Shown here: in pieces, positions 50,017 to 58,720 of the stretch
Position numbering within the stretch: position 1 is the stretch's first letter
Layout: each line of letters starts with the position of its first letter
DNA from: CAJCJE01 sp035948315
GTDB taxonomy: Bacteria > Actinomycetota > Actinomycetes > Mycobacteriales > Pseudonocardiaceae
DNA: 64,000 nt
Direction: 5' to 3'
Assembly: GCA_035948315.1 (NCBI GenBank)
Contig: DASZJG010000058.1
Span: 186,001-250,000, forward strand
Notes under the pieces: generated by a model
What the model was told of the DNA's origin: nothing
Databases searched by the model: none
Seen by the model: only the letters and a program-made list of their open reading frames with translations
Made by a program: the position numbers and the translations under genes

Positions 50017-52282
50017 CCGGCGCGGTCGGGCTGACGCCGGCCGGAATGTCCGCGACCAGGAAACCGGAGGACAAGAACCGGACGTTCACCGCCGGCACAC
50101 CGCCGATCGCGAGCCGGGTCCCATGCGTGAAACCGGTGCCCGCGACGAGATCCCGCGCGAGCGTACCGGCCGTGGCCGGTGAACTGCCCGAGTAGTAGAC
50201 CGACGGCGAGACCTGCGCCTCCAACGCCTGGTACGGCCCCTGCACGCCGGCGCCGGCCAGCACGGTCAGCGGCAGGTCGGCCGGGCCGGGCGTTTCCGAG
50301 ATGGCGGTGTTGTCGTGTTCGCCGGGACTGCTCGGGGTGTCGTCCGGATCGGCATACCAGTTGCCGAACGAGTTCGTGTACGGGTCGGCCGCGGTGGGCC
50401 AGTGGCTGGACATCGAGTAGTGCGAGTTCCACTCGACGTTGTTGGTCAGCGTGATCCACTGCGAGCCGACGTCCGGCGCGACCGCGTAGGAGTAGTTGGG
50501 CGTGTGGGTGTCGTAGACGTTGCCGGTGATCGTGGTGCCGCCCGCGTAGGAGGCCGCCGTGTTGATCGAGCCGTCCGCGTTGTACACGGTCGCGCCCTGG
50601 TGGCCTTCGGTGTAGATGTCACCACCGTCCCCATAGGACTGCATGTTGTGGTGGAACAGGTTGTCGCTGATGGTGTTGTGCGCGTTGATGTTGCCGGTGT
50701 TGTTCCAGCTCGCCGCGTCCGGGTGACCCTGCCAGGCGCCGGAGGTGATGCCGTCGTAGGGCAGGTTGAAGATGTCGTTGTGCGACACCGTCGTGTGCCG
50801 GGTGAACAGCAGCGTGATGCCGGCGGCGCCGGTGTAGCCCGCCGCGTCGTCATGGATGACGTTGTTGTCGATGGTGTTGCCGGTCATGATCTCGTTCGTG
50901 CCGATGTGGTCGTGCGCGGAGGCCGGATCGGCCGCGCAGTCCGCGATCACCGCGCTCGCCGGATCGGTGGCCGCGTCGGTCGGATTGGGGTCGCCCGAGC
51001 AGCCGAGCCAGATCGCGCTGGACGCGATGTCGGTGAAGGTGCTGCCGCGCACCAGGTTGTCGTCGCTTCCGTACTTGATGCCGAGGCCGATGCCACCGAG
51101 GTCGGTGAAGGTGTCACCGAGGAACGTGGTGTTGTCGGCCGCGGTCAGCGAGACGTTGGCCAGCGGCTGGCTGAACGCGCCCCACGGACACGTGCCGGGC
51201 GCGCCCGCCGCGAATGTGCACTCGCCCTGGTTGTTGGCACCGGTGACGTTGAGATTCGCCTGCACCTGCGCGAAACCTACCGGAGTCGAGGGTTGCCGCC
51301 AGGTCGCGGTGGTGAAGGTGAGACCGGTGAAACTCAGGCCGCGCACCGGGTTCGCCAGTGTGCCGGTGACCTGCACGAGCGATTCCAGCCGGGGCACCTC
51401 GACGTCGAGGTCCGCGATCTGCTGGCCGGCCGAGGGTTCGTAGTAGAGGGTGTGCGTCGGCTGGTCGAGGTACCACTGGCCGGGGTGCAGCAGCGGGTAG
51501 GCGTTCGCGATGGTGGTCGGCGGGGTGCCCGCCGCGAGCGAGTACGGGGTGATGTTGCTGGCGTTGCCGCCGAAGATGGTCGGCGCCTTGTTGGTGAGAT
51601 TGTTCCAGCAGGGTTGGGCCATGCCGACCGTGCCCGCGCCGATGGTGGCGACCGGGCATTCCGATTCCTCCCAGTCCGTCGGCGGTGCCGGGTTCCAGGT
51701 GAACTGGATGGCGGAAACATCGGAGGTGCCGACCTGCTTGGCCAGGTTCGACAGCCAGGTCGCGGTCGCGCCCGAGGTGCTGAATCCGGTCGGGCCCCAG
51801 TGGTCGAGGTCGAGGCCGAGCGACGGCACGCTCGCCTGCGCGACCGGTGCCGGGTCGCCGTCGACGAACACCTGGCGGGTCGCGGTGCCGGCCGGCACCG
51901 GCGCGGACCAGATCCCGTTCGCCGGGTCCGACTCCTGCCAGCCGGTGACCCTGATGCCACCGGAGAGCACCGGATGCGCGCCCGGCGCGGCCGACCAGCT
52001 CACCCCGGAATCGGCGGGGCCGAAGCGAAGTGGCTGGTCGAGCCGGTAGGTGCCGTTGTCGAGTTGCACGGCGACGCCGTGCCCGTGCTCGGTCGCCGCG
52101 CGGGCGGAGGTCTGCGCGGCCGATAACGAACACGGCTGCTGGACCGAGCATCGCGAACCCGAGCCGTCGGGCGCGACGTGCAGGACGGTGATCGAAGGGG
52201 AGGCGGTCGCCGCTGTGGCGGCGGCGAATCCACCGAGCAGAGTGAGGGTGAGGGCTGCGGCCAGGACAGGTGTACGGCGCAT
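50000..52282 (-). CDS. secreted right-handed parallel beta-helix protein
   Basis: 760-residue exported protein. The signal peptide is residues 1 to about 26 (core VLAAALTLTLLGGFAAATAA). The N-terminal segment VAPDGSGSRCSVQQPCSLSAAQ and VQLDNGTYRL start the polysaccharide-lyase-like fold. Residues about 390-650 hold parallel beta-helix turns (TGNTIDNNVIHDDAAGYTG, TVSHNDIFNLPYDGI, INAHNTISDNLFHHNMQSYG, ITGNVYDTH). The C-terminal about 60 residues look like an IPT/Ig domain (VNVRFLSSGFLVADIP). Probably a polysaccharide lyase or glycosidase; no catalytic residues can be assigned. The ATG at 52282 is used; an ATG at 52297 adds five residues. Confidence 0.78.
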   Translation of the reverse strand: MRRTPVLAAALTLTLLGGFAAATAATASPSITVLHVAPDGSGSRCSVQQPCSLSAAQTSARAATEHGHGVAVQLDNGTYRLDQPLRFGPADSGVSWSAAPGAHPVLSGGIRVTGWQESDPANGIWSAPVPAGTATRQVFVDGDPAPVAQASVPSLGLDLDHWGPTGFSTSGATATWLSNLAKQVGTSDVSAIQFTWNPAPPTDWEESECPVATIGAGTVGMAQPCWNNLTNKAPTIFGGNASNITPYSLAAGTPPTTIANAYPLLHPGQWYLDQPTHTLYYEPSAGQQIADLDVEVPRLESLVQVTGTLANPVRGLSFTGLTFTTATWRQPSTPVGFAQVQANLNVTGANNQGECTFAAGAPGTCPWGAFSQPLANVSLTAADNTTFLGDTFTDLGGIGLGIKYGSDDNLVRGSTFTDIASSAIWLGCSGDPNPTDAATDPASAVIADCAADPASAHDHIGTNEIMTGNTIDNNVIHDDAAGYTGAAGITLLFTRHTTVSHNDIFNLPYDGITSGAWQGHPDAASWNNTGNINAHNTISDNLFHHNMQSYGDGGDIYTEGHQGATVYNADGSINTAASYAGGTTITGNVYDTHTPNYSYAVAPDVGSQWITLTNNVEWNSHYSMSSHWPTAADPYTNSFGNWYADPDDTPSSPGEHDNTAISETPGPADLPLTVLAGAGVQGPYQALEAQVSPSVYYSGSSPATAGTLARDLVAGTGFTHGTRLAIGGVPAVNVRFLSSGFLVADIPAGVSPTAPVTLVP

Positions 52283-52372
52283 CGCAACATGAAACATCCG
52301 ATGACCTGCGCGTGTCAATGAATGATTGAAGTAGGTCCGATACGCGCACGTCCAAGCAGTCGAATTCGTACC

Positions 52373-52402
52373 TGGACAGTTACGTAACCATCTGGGTACA
52401 CT
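52373..52402 (+). promoter_or_regulatory. promoter with ArsR operator, leaderless start
   Basis: TGGACA (52373-52378), 18-base spacer, TACACT (52397-52402); a start site 7-8 bases on would coincide with the GTG at 52410, so the mRNA is probably leaderless. The spacer begins with the perfect 10-base palindrome GTTACGTAAC (52379-52388), a likely ArsR binding site. Confidence 0.55.
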
Positions 52403-52409
52403 CGCCGCC

Positions 52410-52736
52410 GTGGATGCGGTGTTGCACGCACTGGCCGACCCGAGCCGACGCACGGTGCTGGCGGCGTTGCGGGAGTCGGAGGCGACAGCGGGTGAACTTG
52501 CCGCGCTGCTGCCGATCGCGCGACCGGGCGTCTCGCGGCACCTGAAGGTGTTGCGCGAGGCCGGCCTTGTCGACGTGCGACAGGAGGCACAGCGCCGGAT
52601 CTACCGGCTGCGCGTCGACCCACTGGCCGAAGTGGACGAATGGCTCAGCGACTACCGATCCCTGTGGGAGCAGCGGTTTCACGCGCTGCACACCGAGGTC
52701 GCCAGGGGCAAGAAACAGAGAAGGAGCACGACATGA
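52410..52736 (+). CDS. ArsR family regulator
   Basis: 108-residue winged-helix repressor of the type always found before SRPBCC/AHSA1 genes: LHALADPSRRTVLAAL, ELAALLPIARPGVSRHLKVL (recognition), LVDVRQEAQRRIYRL (wing). No metal-ligand cysteines. It overlaps the SRPBCC gene by 4 bases (ATGA). It probably autoregulates through GTTACGTAAC in its promoter. Confidence 0.88.
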   Translation: MDAVLHALADPSRRTVLAALRESEATAGELAALLPIARPGVSRHLKVLREAGLVDVRQEAQRRIYRLRVDPLAEVDEWLSDYRSLWEQRFHALHTEVARGKKQRRSTT

Positions 52737-53221
52737 CACGAACCGGCGTGATCGGATCGATCCGCGAGATCGACGGCAAGGCCGCGGTCCGGATGGAGGA
52801 CCATTTCGACACCGACGCGGCCGACCTGTGGACCACGCTCACCGATCCGGCGCGACTGGAGCGGTGGGTCGCCAAGGTCGACGGCGACCTGCGCGTCGGC
52901 GGCACGTTCCAGGCCAGCTTCACCAGCAGCTGGACCGGTCCCGGCCGCGTCGACGTCTGCGACGCCCCGCGCAGGCTGATGGTCACCATGTCGCCCGGCG
53001 CGGACGACGAGGGCGTCATCGAGGCGGAGATCTTCCCGGACGGCGAGGGCTGCCGGCTGGTCGTCGAGGAACGCGGCCTCCCGCTGGACGAGGCGGCCGC
53101 GCACGGTGCCGGTTGGCAGGCACACATCGAGGACCTCGGTGCCTACCTCGCCGGCAGGCCGACCAGCGACTGGCGGACCCGCTGGTCCGAACTCAGCGCC
53201 GGCTACCAGAACTGGCGCTGA
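52733..53221 (+). CDS. SRPBCC (AHSA1-like) domain protein
   Basis: 162-residue START-superfamily ligand-binding protein: FDTDAADLWTTLTDPARLERWV opens the fold, VEERGLPLDEAAAHGAGWQAHIEDLGAYL is the long C-terminal helix over the cavity. GAAGGAG precedes the ATG. It is cotranscribed with and translationally coupled to ArsR. Such pairs may sense or sequester a hydrophobic ligand. The stop codon abuts that of the convergent methyltransferase. Confidence 0.87.
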   Translation: MTRTGVIGSIREIDGKAAVRMEDHFDTDAADLWTTLTDPARLERWVAKVDGDLRVGGTFQASFTSSWTGPGRVDVCDAPRRLMVTMSPGADDEGVIEAEIFPDGEGCRLVVEERGLPLDEAAAHGAGWQAHIEDLGAYLAGRPTSDWRTRWSELSAGYQNWR

Positions 53222-53986
53222 TCACGCACCGACCGCACGGGCCACGATCCCCCAGATCCGGTGCGGCACGAGCAGTGGCTCGGGTGGGAAGCGCTCGCGC
53301 AACTGCGTGGCCAGTTCGGCGTCGAACGCGGCCACCTGCTCCCGCGTCAGGCTGCCGCCGACCCCGTTGGAGCTGCGCATCCGCCCGCGCCACTGCTCGT
53401 GCGTGAACTCGACGGTCGTGTCGAACCCGATATGTTCGAAGGAGTCGAATCCGGCGTCGCGCAGTTCCGCGACCCATTCCGGACGGTTGTCGAAGGTGAG
53501 GCCGCCCAGCGGCCAGGTCGGGTTGTACGCGTGCACCAGTTCCTCGGCCGCCTCGCTCACCTCGCCGCTGTAGTCGCGGTAGCAGATGGCCAGCGCGCCG
53601 CCGTCGACCAGCAGTCGCCGCACCTCGGCCGCGACCCTCGGCCGGTCGAACCAGTGCCAGCACTGACCGGCCGTCACCACGTCCCACTCGTGGCTCTGCA
53701 GCCCGGTCTCCTCCGCGCCACCAACCTGGTACGTCACCGAAACACCCTCGGCCTTGTCCTGTTCCCGCGCCCGATCCAGCATTTCGGCCGCCACATCGAG
53801 GCCGGTCACCGTGCATCCGGCGGCGGCGAACACCCGAGCCAACACCCCCGTCCCGGTCCCCAGATCGACAAGCCGCTGGCCCGCTACGCCGACGCGCAGT
53901 TCGGCGAGGCGGCCGAACAACTCGGGCGGAAACACGGTCCGGTAGCGCGCGTAGTCATTGGCGGTCTTGCCGAAGTCAACGCCCAT
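53222..53986 (-). CDS. class I SAM-dependent methyltransferase
   Basis: 254-residue methyltransferase (UbiE/Methyltransf_11 type). Motif I LVDLGTGTGVLARVFAAAG binds SAM, TGLDVAAEMLDRARE is motif II, and EWDVVTAGQCWHWFDRP and LLVDGGALAICYRDYS are motifs III/IV. The N-terminal FGKTANDYARYRTVFPPELF is typical of the group. The ATG at 53986 lacks a strong ribosome-binding site. The substrate is unknown and the neighbouring P450 is on the same strand but 29 bases upstream, so they may be cotranscribed. Confidence 0.88.
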   Translation of the reverse strand: MGVDFGKTANDYARYRTVFPPELFGRLAELRVGVAGQRLVDLGTGTGVLARVFAAAGCTVTGLDVAAEMLDRAREQDKAEGVSVTYQVGGAEETGLQSHEWDVVTAGQCWHWFDRPRVAAEVRRLLVDGGALAICYRDYSGEVSEAAEELVHAYNPTWPLGGLTFDNRPEWVAELRDAGFDSFEHIGFDTTVEFTHEQWRGRMRSSNGVGGSLTREQVAAFDAELATQLRERFPPEPLLVPHRIWGIVARAVGA

Positions 53987-54015
53987 ACGGCCATTGTGCC
54001 CGGCATTCGGGTGCG

Positions 54016-55227
54016 CTACGGCAGGATCGCGTCCCAGCTGACCGGCAGATGGGCGGGGCCGAAGATGACCGTGTCGGTCTTGAACTCGATCTCGTCGAAC
54101 GGGACGGCGAGCCGCAGCGACGGCACGCGGCGGGGCAGGATGTCCAGGACGGTGGTGAGTTCCAGCCGCGCGACCTGCTGGCCGACGCACTGGTGCGGGC
54201 CGAAGCCGAAACCCATGTGGTGGTTGTCGGCTCGGGTGATGTCCAGCCGTTCCGGGTCGGTGAACCGGCGCGGGTCCTGGTTGGCGGCCTGCACGGCGAC
54301 GACGACGTAGTCGCCCTTGGCGATCGGGTTTCCGCCGATCTCGGTGTCGACGGTCGCCATGCGCAGCAGGCCACCACCGTTGGCGAGCAACCTGAGCAGT
54401 TCCTCGGACGCGCCGGTCACGACCGTCGGGTCCTTGTGCAGCAGGGCGTACTGCTCGGGGAACTCCAGCAGCGCCAGCACGCCATAGGTGATGAGGCTGG
54501 CCGTGGTGTCGTAGCCCGCGGCGAGCAGACCAGCCGTGATTTTGATGAGTTCGAGGTCGGTAAGGGGTTGGGCGAGGCCGTCGTTGCGCCGGATGAGGAT
54601 GCTGAGCGCGTCGTCGCCCGGTTCGGCGCGGCGAGCCGCCAGGAGTCCGTTGACATAGCCGAACAACGGCATCAGCGCTTCGCTGAAATCGTCCTGATCC
54701 GTTGCCGTGCTGAACAGGCTTTGCGCGACCTGGTGGAAGACCGCCCGATCGGCGTAGGGAACCCCGAACAACTGCGCGATGACCGCGGTGGTGATCGGCT
54801 TCGAGAATTGTTCGTGCAGGTCAATAGGGTGCGGCGCGTCCGTCAGCGCGTCAAGGGTGTCGTTGACGATGCGTTGCGCCATCGGCCGGATCGCGTCGAT
54901 CCGCTTCACCGTGCCCACCGCGGGGGCGATCGCGCGGCGGAAGCGCAGATGCGCCCCGCCGTCCATGCGGAAGAAGTCGCCTTCCTCGATCGGCGCATCC
55001 GCCGGCATGTTGCTCAGGAGGTGACCCGCGCTGCCGCCGCGACTGCTGAATCGGCCCGGATCGCCCAGCACTTCGCGCACGTCCGCGTACCGCGTCACCA
55101 GCCAGGCGGTGATTCCGGTCGGGCACTGAACCTGGGCGAGCGGGGAATTGCTCTCGCGGAGTTGCCGGACCTGCGGCACGGGGCCGAAAGGGCAGACCGA
55201 CTCGTCCGGTAGGGGCAGGGTGGGCAT
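54016..55227 (-). CDS. cytochrome P450 (bacterial class I)
   Basis: 403-residue soluble P450. The I-helix reads AGLLAAGYDTTAS (AGxDTT, oxygen activation), the K-helix has EELLR (ExxR), and the heme-binding loop is FGFGPHQCVGQQVAR (FGxGxHxCxG; Cys ligand near residue 352). FRMDGGAHLRFRRAIAPAV is the C-helix heme-propionate region. Substrate recognition is not assignable; the type fits CYP105/107-like enzymes of secondary metabolism. No ferredoxin or reductase gene is adjacent. The ATG at 55227 is used; the frame extends 65 codons upstream without coding character. Confidence 0.9.
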   Translation of the reverse strand: MPTLPLPDESVCPFGPVPQVRQLRESNSPLAQVQCPTGITAWLVTRYADVREVLGDPGRFSSRGGSAGHLLSNMPADAPIEEGDFFRMDGGAHLRFRRAIAPAVGTVKRIDAIRPMAQRIVNDTLDALTDAPHPIDLHEQFSKPITTAVIAQLFGVPYADRAVFHQVAQSLFSTATDQDDFSEALMPLFGYVNGLLAARRAEPGDDALSILIRRNDGLAQPLTDLELIKITAGLLAAGYDTTASLITYGVLALLEFPEQYALLHKDPTVVTGASEELLRLLANGGGLLRMATVDTEIGGNPIAKGDYVVVAVQAANQDPRRFTDPERLDITRADNHHMGFGFGPHQCVGQQVARLELTTVLDILPRRVPSLRLAVPFDEIEFKTDTVIFGPAHLPVSWDAILP

Positions 55228-55302
55228 GCTGGATTCTTGTGTGGGAATCACCGTTTCTTCGTAGCCCCATCGCGCGAATTCGGCAATACCCCCTTTCACT
55301 GG

Positions 55303-55437
55303 TATCCGCTCGCGGGTCGGCGTGCTCTCGAGCGGCTGCTGGCCGTCAACGCGGCGGTCGGCCCGGTGGTCGGCATCCTCGCCTGGCTGGTGGCGCTGAT
55401 CACCATCTCGCCGATCTGGCAACTGCCGACCACCTGA
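55303..55437 (+). pseudogene. C-terminal fragment of a membrane protein
   Basis: About 45 codons with clear high-GC3 coding bias ending LLAVNAAVGPVVGILAWL and PIWQLPTT, then TGA at 55435-55437. It contains one hydrophobic helix. Upstream, the frame loses coding character and has no good start, so this looks like the remnant of a truncated membrane-protein gene. A genuine small membrane peptide is the alternative. The rest of the 55228-55459 gap shows nothing I can name. Confidence 0.35.
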
Positions 55438-55459
55438 CCTCCGTCCACAAGGGACTGAA

Positions 55460-57559
55460 TCAGCCGCCGATCCCGATCAGGTACGACGAACCGTCGGGCA
55501 GACCGGTGATGCCGACCCGGCGTGCGCCGAAGGCGGCCGCGCCGTTGGCGCCGGCCAACTTGTCCCAGGCCGCCCACGTTCCGCCCGCGTTCCTGGTGGT
55601 GTGGTAGACGTTGCCGTCGTTGCCGACCGCGAGGAGTTGCGAGTCGCCGTCGGGCATGCCGGCGATGGCGATCGCGCTGGCCGCGAACGAACCGGTGCCC
55701 ACGCCACCAACCTGAGCCCAGCCCTGCCAGGTCTGGTTGGCGAACCAGATGTCGTGCCAGATGGTTCCGTCGTTGCCGAGCGCGATCAGCTGCGCGTCCC
55801 CGTTCGGCATGCCGGCGATCGCGATCGCGGCGGAGGAGAACGAACCCGCTCCGCCGGCACCCTCCACCTCGCCCCAGCCCTGCCAGTTTCCGTTGCCGCC
55901 GAAGCGAATGTCGTCGTACATGTTGCCGTCGTTGCCGACCGCGATGATGCGCGAATCGCCGTTCGGCTCGCCCGCGATCGCCACCGAACTGGCCTGGAAC
56001 GAACCGGCTCCGCCGGCACCCTGCACCTCGCCCCAGCCCTGCCAGGTCTTGTTCGCGAACCAGATGTCGTGCCAGATGTTGCCGTCCGTGCCGATGGCCA
56101 CGAGTTGGGCATCGCCGTCGGGCATGGCCGCGATGCCGATCGCGTCGCCCGCGAACCCGACGCCGCCAACGCCCTGCACCTCGGTCCAGCCCTGCCAGGT
56201 GCCGTTGGTGTCGATGTTGTCGTACATGTTGCCGTCGTTGCCGTAGGCGACCATCCGAACGTCCCCATTGGACATACCGGCGACGGCGACCCGGCTGGCG
56301 TCGAACTCGCTCGCGCCCGCCGCACCCGATATCTGGTTCCAGCCCTGGTAGCCCGAACTGGTCAGGCTGTCGTAGTAGAGCGGGCCGAGGTTCGACGGAT
56401 CGACGTCCAGGTAGTCCTGGTCGATGTTGATGGACACGCCGCCATAGGTCTGGGTGATGCCCAGGTTGTACTGGTGGATGCGTTGGTGGAAGGCCCAGTC
56501 GCCGGCCGGCACGTAGGAGTCGTCGGTGCTGGCGACGCCGTTGGCGTGCGCGTCGTAGAGCACGTCCGGTTCGGGATAGCCGGTGCCGGCCTGGTTGACC
56601 AGGTCGGTGATGCCGGACGCGCCGCTGCTGTACACGCCCGAGAGGTAGCCGCGCAGGTGCAACTGAGTGGTCCAGGCGGACAGGAAGGCCAGCACGGTGC
56701 CGCTGTAGCCGGGCGCGTACGCCTCCATGTCGTAGTAGAGCGGGGTGCCCTGCGGGAGGCCGATGTTCAGCGCCGAGGACACCGCGTCGTTCGCGGCGGC
56801 GACGCCGAGGCTGCCGGGCGAGCTGATCTCGTTGGCCTGCGGGCCAACGTAGATCGGGATGAAGTGCCAGCCGTTCGCCGCCTCGTCCTGCATCCACTGC
56901 GGGCTCAGGTTCGGTTGGCTGCACGCGCGATCGCCGCCGCCGATGTAGATGCCGACCGCGCCGTAGGGCGAGTTGCCCCGCCACGCGTTCATGGCGCCCT
57001 CGCTGGGCGCGGCGCAGGCGTCGAACCCGTAGCCGCCGTAGTCGCTCGTGCCCAACGCGACCGACGGCGAGACCCGCGCCGAGGGCGCCACCATCGCGCG
57101 TTGCCTCGGCGCGGCGGCGGGCAGCGCGGCGGCGGTGAGGATCGACCGGATGAGGTTGGGGTCGTCACGATAGGTGCCGGTCACCGTGACCCGGGCGGCC
57201 GCGACGTCGTACTCACGCGCGATCGCGTTGTGCGTGGTCCCCCAGGTGGCCTGGGCGGGCGCGGCGGGCTGGACGAGCATGGCCTCGGTGCGGCCGACCG
57301 CCCGGTCCGGGCAGTTCTGCGCGCTCGACGGCGTGCCGAGGTAGAGCACGTGCCGGTCGAACCGCACGCAGGCGGAGGGCTGCGTGGCGAGGTCGACCAC
57401 CCGCCAGGAGCCGGGTACGTCGAAGTGATAGCCGAGATAGGAGATGTCCTGGCTGCCGCCTGCCGGGGCGGCCTGTGCGGCGAGCGGCGCGAGTGCCATG
57501 ACCGTGCCCGTCAGGACGGCCACGGCGGCGAGTCGGGTCCGAGCGGTCACGGTGCTCAT
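55460..57559 (-). CDS. secreted DUF1906 glycosidase-like protein with repeat propeller
   Basis: 699-residue exported protein. The signal peptide is residues 1-30 (core LAAVAVLTGTVMALAPLAA, ending AQAAP). Residues about 35-150 are an unassigned domain. Residues about 170-390 form a DUF1906 (Rv2525c-like, TIM-barrel) domain: GYGFDACAAPSEGAMNAW, VGIYIGGGDRACSQ, PLYYDMEAYAPGYSGTV (acidic pair), SINIDQDYLDV. The C-terminal about 280 residues are five propeller-type blades repeating DGN-M/I-WHDIWF and TWQGWGEVQGAGG. DUF1906 proteins are believed to act on the cell wall; the propeller probably binds glycan. An AGG lies six bases before the ATG. Confidence 0.8.
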   Translation of the reverse strand: MSTVTARTRLAAVAVLTGTVMALAPLAAQAAPAGGSQDISYLGYHFDVPGSWRVVDLATQPSACVRFDRHVLYLGTPSSAQNCPDRAVGRTEAMLVQPAAPAQATWGTTHNAIAREYDVAAARVTVTGTYRDDPNLIRSILTAAALPAAAPRQRAMVAPSARVSPSVALGTSDYGGYGFDACAAPSEGAMNAWRGNSPYGAVGIYIGGGDRACSQPNLSPQWMQDEAANGWHFIPIYVGPQANEISSPGSLGVAAANDAVSSALNIGLPQGTPLYYDMEAYAPGYSGTVLAFLSAWTTQLHLRGYLSGVYSSGASGITDLVNQAGTGYPEPDVLYDAHANGVASTDDSYVPAGDWAFHQRIHQYNLGITQTYGGVSINIDQDYLDVDPSNLGPLYYDSLTSSGYQGWNQISGAAGASEFDASRVAVAGMSNGDVRMVAYGNDGNMYDNIDTNGTWQGWTEVQGVGGVGFAGDAIGIAAMPDGDAQLVAIGTDGNIWHDIWFANKTWQGWGEVQGAGGAGSFQASSVAIAGEPNGDSRIIAVGNDGNMYDDIRFGGNGNWQGWGEVEGAGGAGSFSSAAIAIAGMPNGDAQLIALGNDGTIWHDIWFANQTWQGWAQVGGVGTGSFAASAIAIAGMPDGDSQLLAVGNDGNVYHTTRNAGGTWAAWDKLAGANGAAAFGARRVGITGLPDGSSYLIGIGG
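55466..56360 (-). repeat. tandem propeller repeats
   Basis: Five tandem units of about 50 codons encoding DGNxxxD, TWQGW and AIAGMPxGDxQL motifs. Neighbouring units are highly similar at the DNA level, indicating recent duplication or conversion. Confidence 0.7.
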
Positions 57560-57765
57560 CGGGCACCTGCTTGCCGGTGATCGGGCCCCTCGGGTAAGCG
57601 GATTCCCTTGCACCCTCGATGTTTCACGACAACCACCCCTGTATCGTTTCAACCGTGCAGGCGGTTCGGAACGTACCTCCGCACCCCCATCGAGGCAACG
57701 ATTTCGACCAGGGTCGAAACCCGTCGGGTTGCAACCGAGCTGGTGTCCGTTCCGTCCTTATCCAC

Positions 57766-58302
57766 ATGAGCGCGCGCAAAGCAGTTGTCCTCGGGATCGG
57801 CCTCGGGCTGCTGGCCCTCGCCGGCTGCGCCCGAACCGTGCCAGGCCCCGACGGGGCCGTCCCGCCTGCCGCGCACGGCCACGCGGACGTGCGGATCAAG
57901 GTCACTCTCCAGCACGATCAGGTGCACGCGGGCGACACCATCCAGGGCACGGCCACCATCACCAACACCACCGGCAAGGCCATCGTCGTGCACGGCTGTC
58001 CGGACAGCTGGCTCATGGTCGGCCTGAGCAGTCCGACGATTCGATTCGACCCGGCGATCCCGGCGAACCTCTGCGTGCCCCAACTGCGACTGGCGCCCGG
58101 CCCGACCACCTACCCGATCACGGTGTCGACCGCCTACCAGGCATGCCTCGGCCCCGAGGGTCACTCCCTGGTGCCGATGCCCACCTGCGACAACGGCGCC
58201 CTGCCGCCGCTGCCCGCCGGCACCTATCGGACCACGGCGATCACCGATGGCCTCGGCGCGACCGTCGACGACCCGCCGGTCACGGTCACCCTCCTGCCCT
58301 GA
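57766..58302 (+). CDS. small lipoprotein with Ig-like fold
   Basis: 178-residue lipoprotein: signal peptide with lipobox LALAGC, Cys21 lipidated. The mature part has the beta-sandwich pattern VRIKVTLQHDQVHAGDTIQG and GTATITNTTGKAIVVHGCPD, resembling the BsuPI/intracellular-proteinase-inhibitor-like or DUF4232-type domain, with cysteines in HGCPDSW, NLCVPQ, QACLGP and PTCDNG that could form two disulfides. The ATG at 57766 is used, with no clear ribosome-binding site. Convergent with the next pair. Function unknown. Confidence 0.7.
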   Translation: MSARKAVVLGIGLGLLALAGCARTVPGPDGAVPPAAHGHADVRIKVTLQHDQVHAGDTIQGTATITNTTGKAIVVHGCPDSWLMVGLSSPTIRFDPAIPANLCVPQLRLAPGPTTYPITVSTAYQACLGPEGHSLVPMPTCDNGALPPLPAGTYRTTAITDGLGATVDDPPVTVTLLP

Positions 58303-58720
58303 CACCGCGCCGGCAGCCGACGGTGGTCAGTTCGGCGTCGAGACCGGGCGCCGTGTGCGGCAGGTCGGCCGGGCCGACGTGCTCGGCCTGGAACACGTTG
58401 TCGTACGCGGCGTCGTAGTCGGCCGCGATCCGCCGGTAGTTCTGTTCGTAGGCCAGTTCCTCGGACACCCGCTGGGAGCGGGCGTCCGGATCGGTCTCGG
58501 CGTCGATCGCGGCCAGCGCCGAGCACACGTCGCCCGCGGTGGCCTTCAACGCCTCGAAGTTCGTGTAGGCGTCCTGGTACTGCGCCTTGACGTTCTGCGG
58601 CGACACCACGTCGGTGTCCGCGCGGTACCAGCCGAGAACGAACCCGAGCACGCCGAACACCAGTCCCAGCACGAGGATCGTGCCGATCGAGGCGAGCACC
58701 CACTTCATGCCGACCAGCAC
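58286..58720 (-). CDS. single-pass membrane protein
   Basis: 144-residue protein with one N-terminal helix (about 9-30, IGTILVLGLVFGVLGFVLGW) and an external helical domain with one tightly placed Cys pair (GDVCSALA, TTVGCRRG). The GTG at 58720 has GGGGG upstream and its codon shares one base with the stop of the preceding lipoprotein gene (TAGTG); an ATG at 58708 is the alternative. Cotranscribed with the lipoprotein. I recognise no family. Its C-terminus overlaps the convergent lipoprotein gene by 17 bases. Confidence 0.65.
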   Translation of the reverse strand: MLVGMKWVLASIGTILVLGLVFGVLGFVLGWYRADTDVVSPQNVKAQYQDAYTNFEALKATAGDVCSALAAIDAETDPDARSQRVSEELAYEQNYRRIAADYDAAYDNVFQAEHVGPADLPHTAPGLDAELTTVGCRRGVRAGG

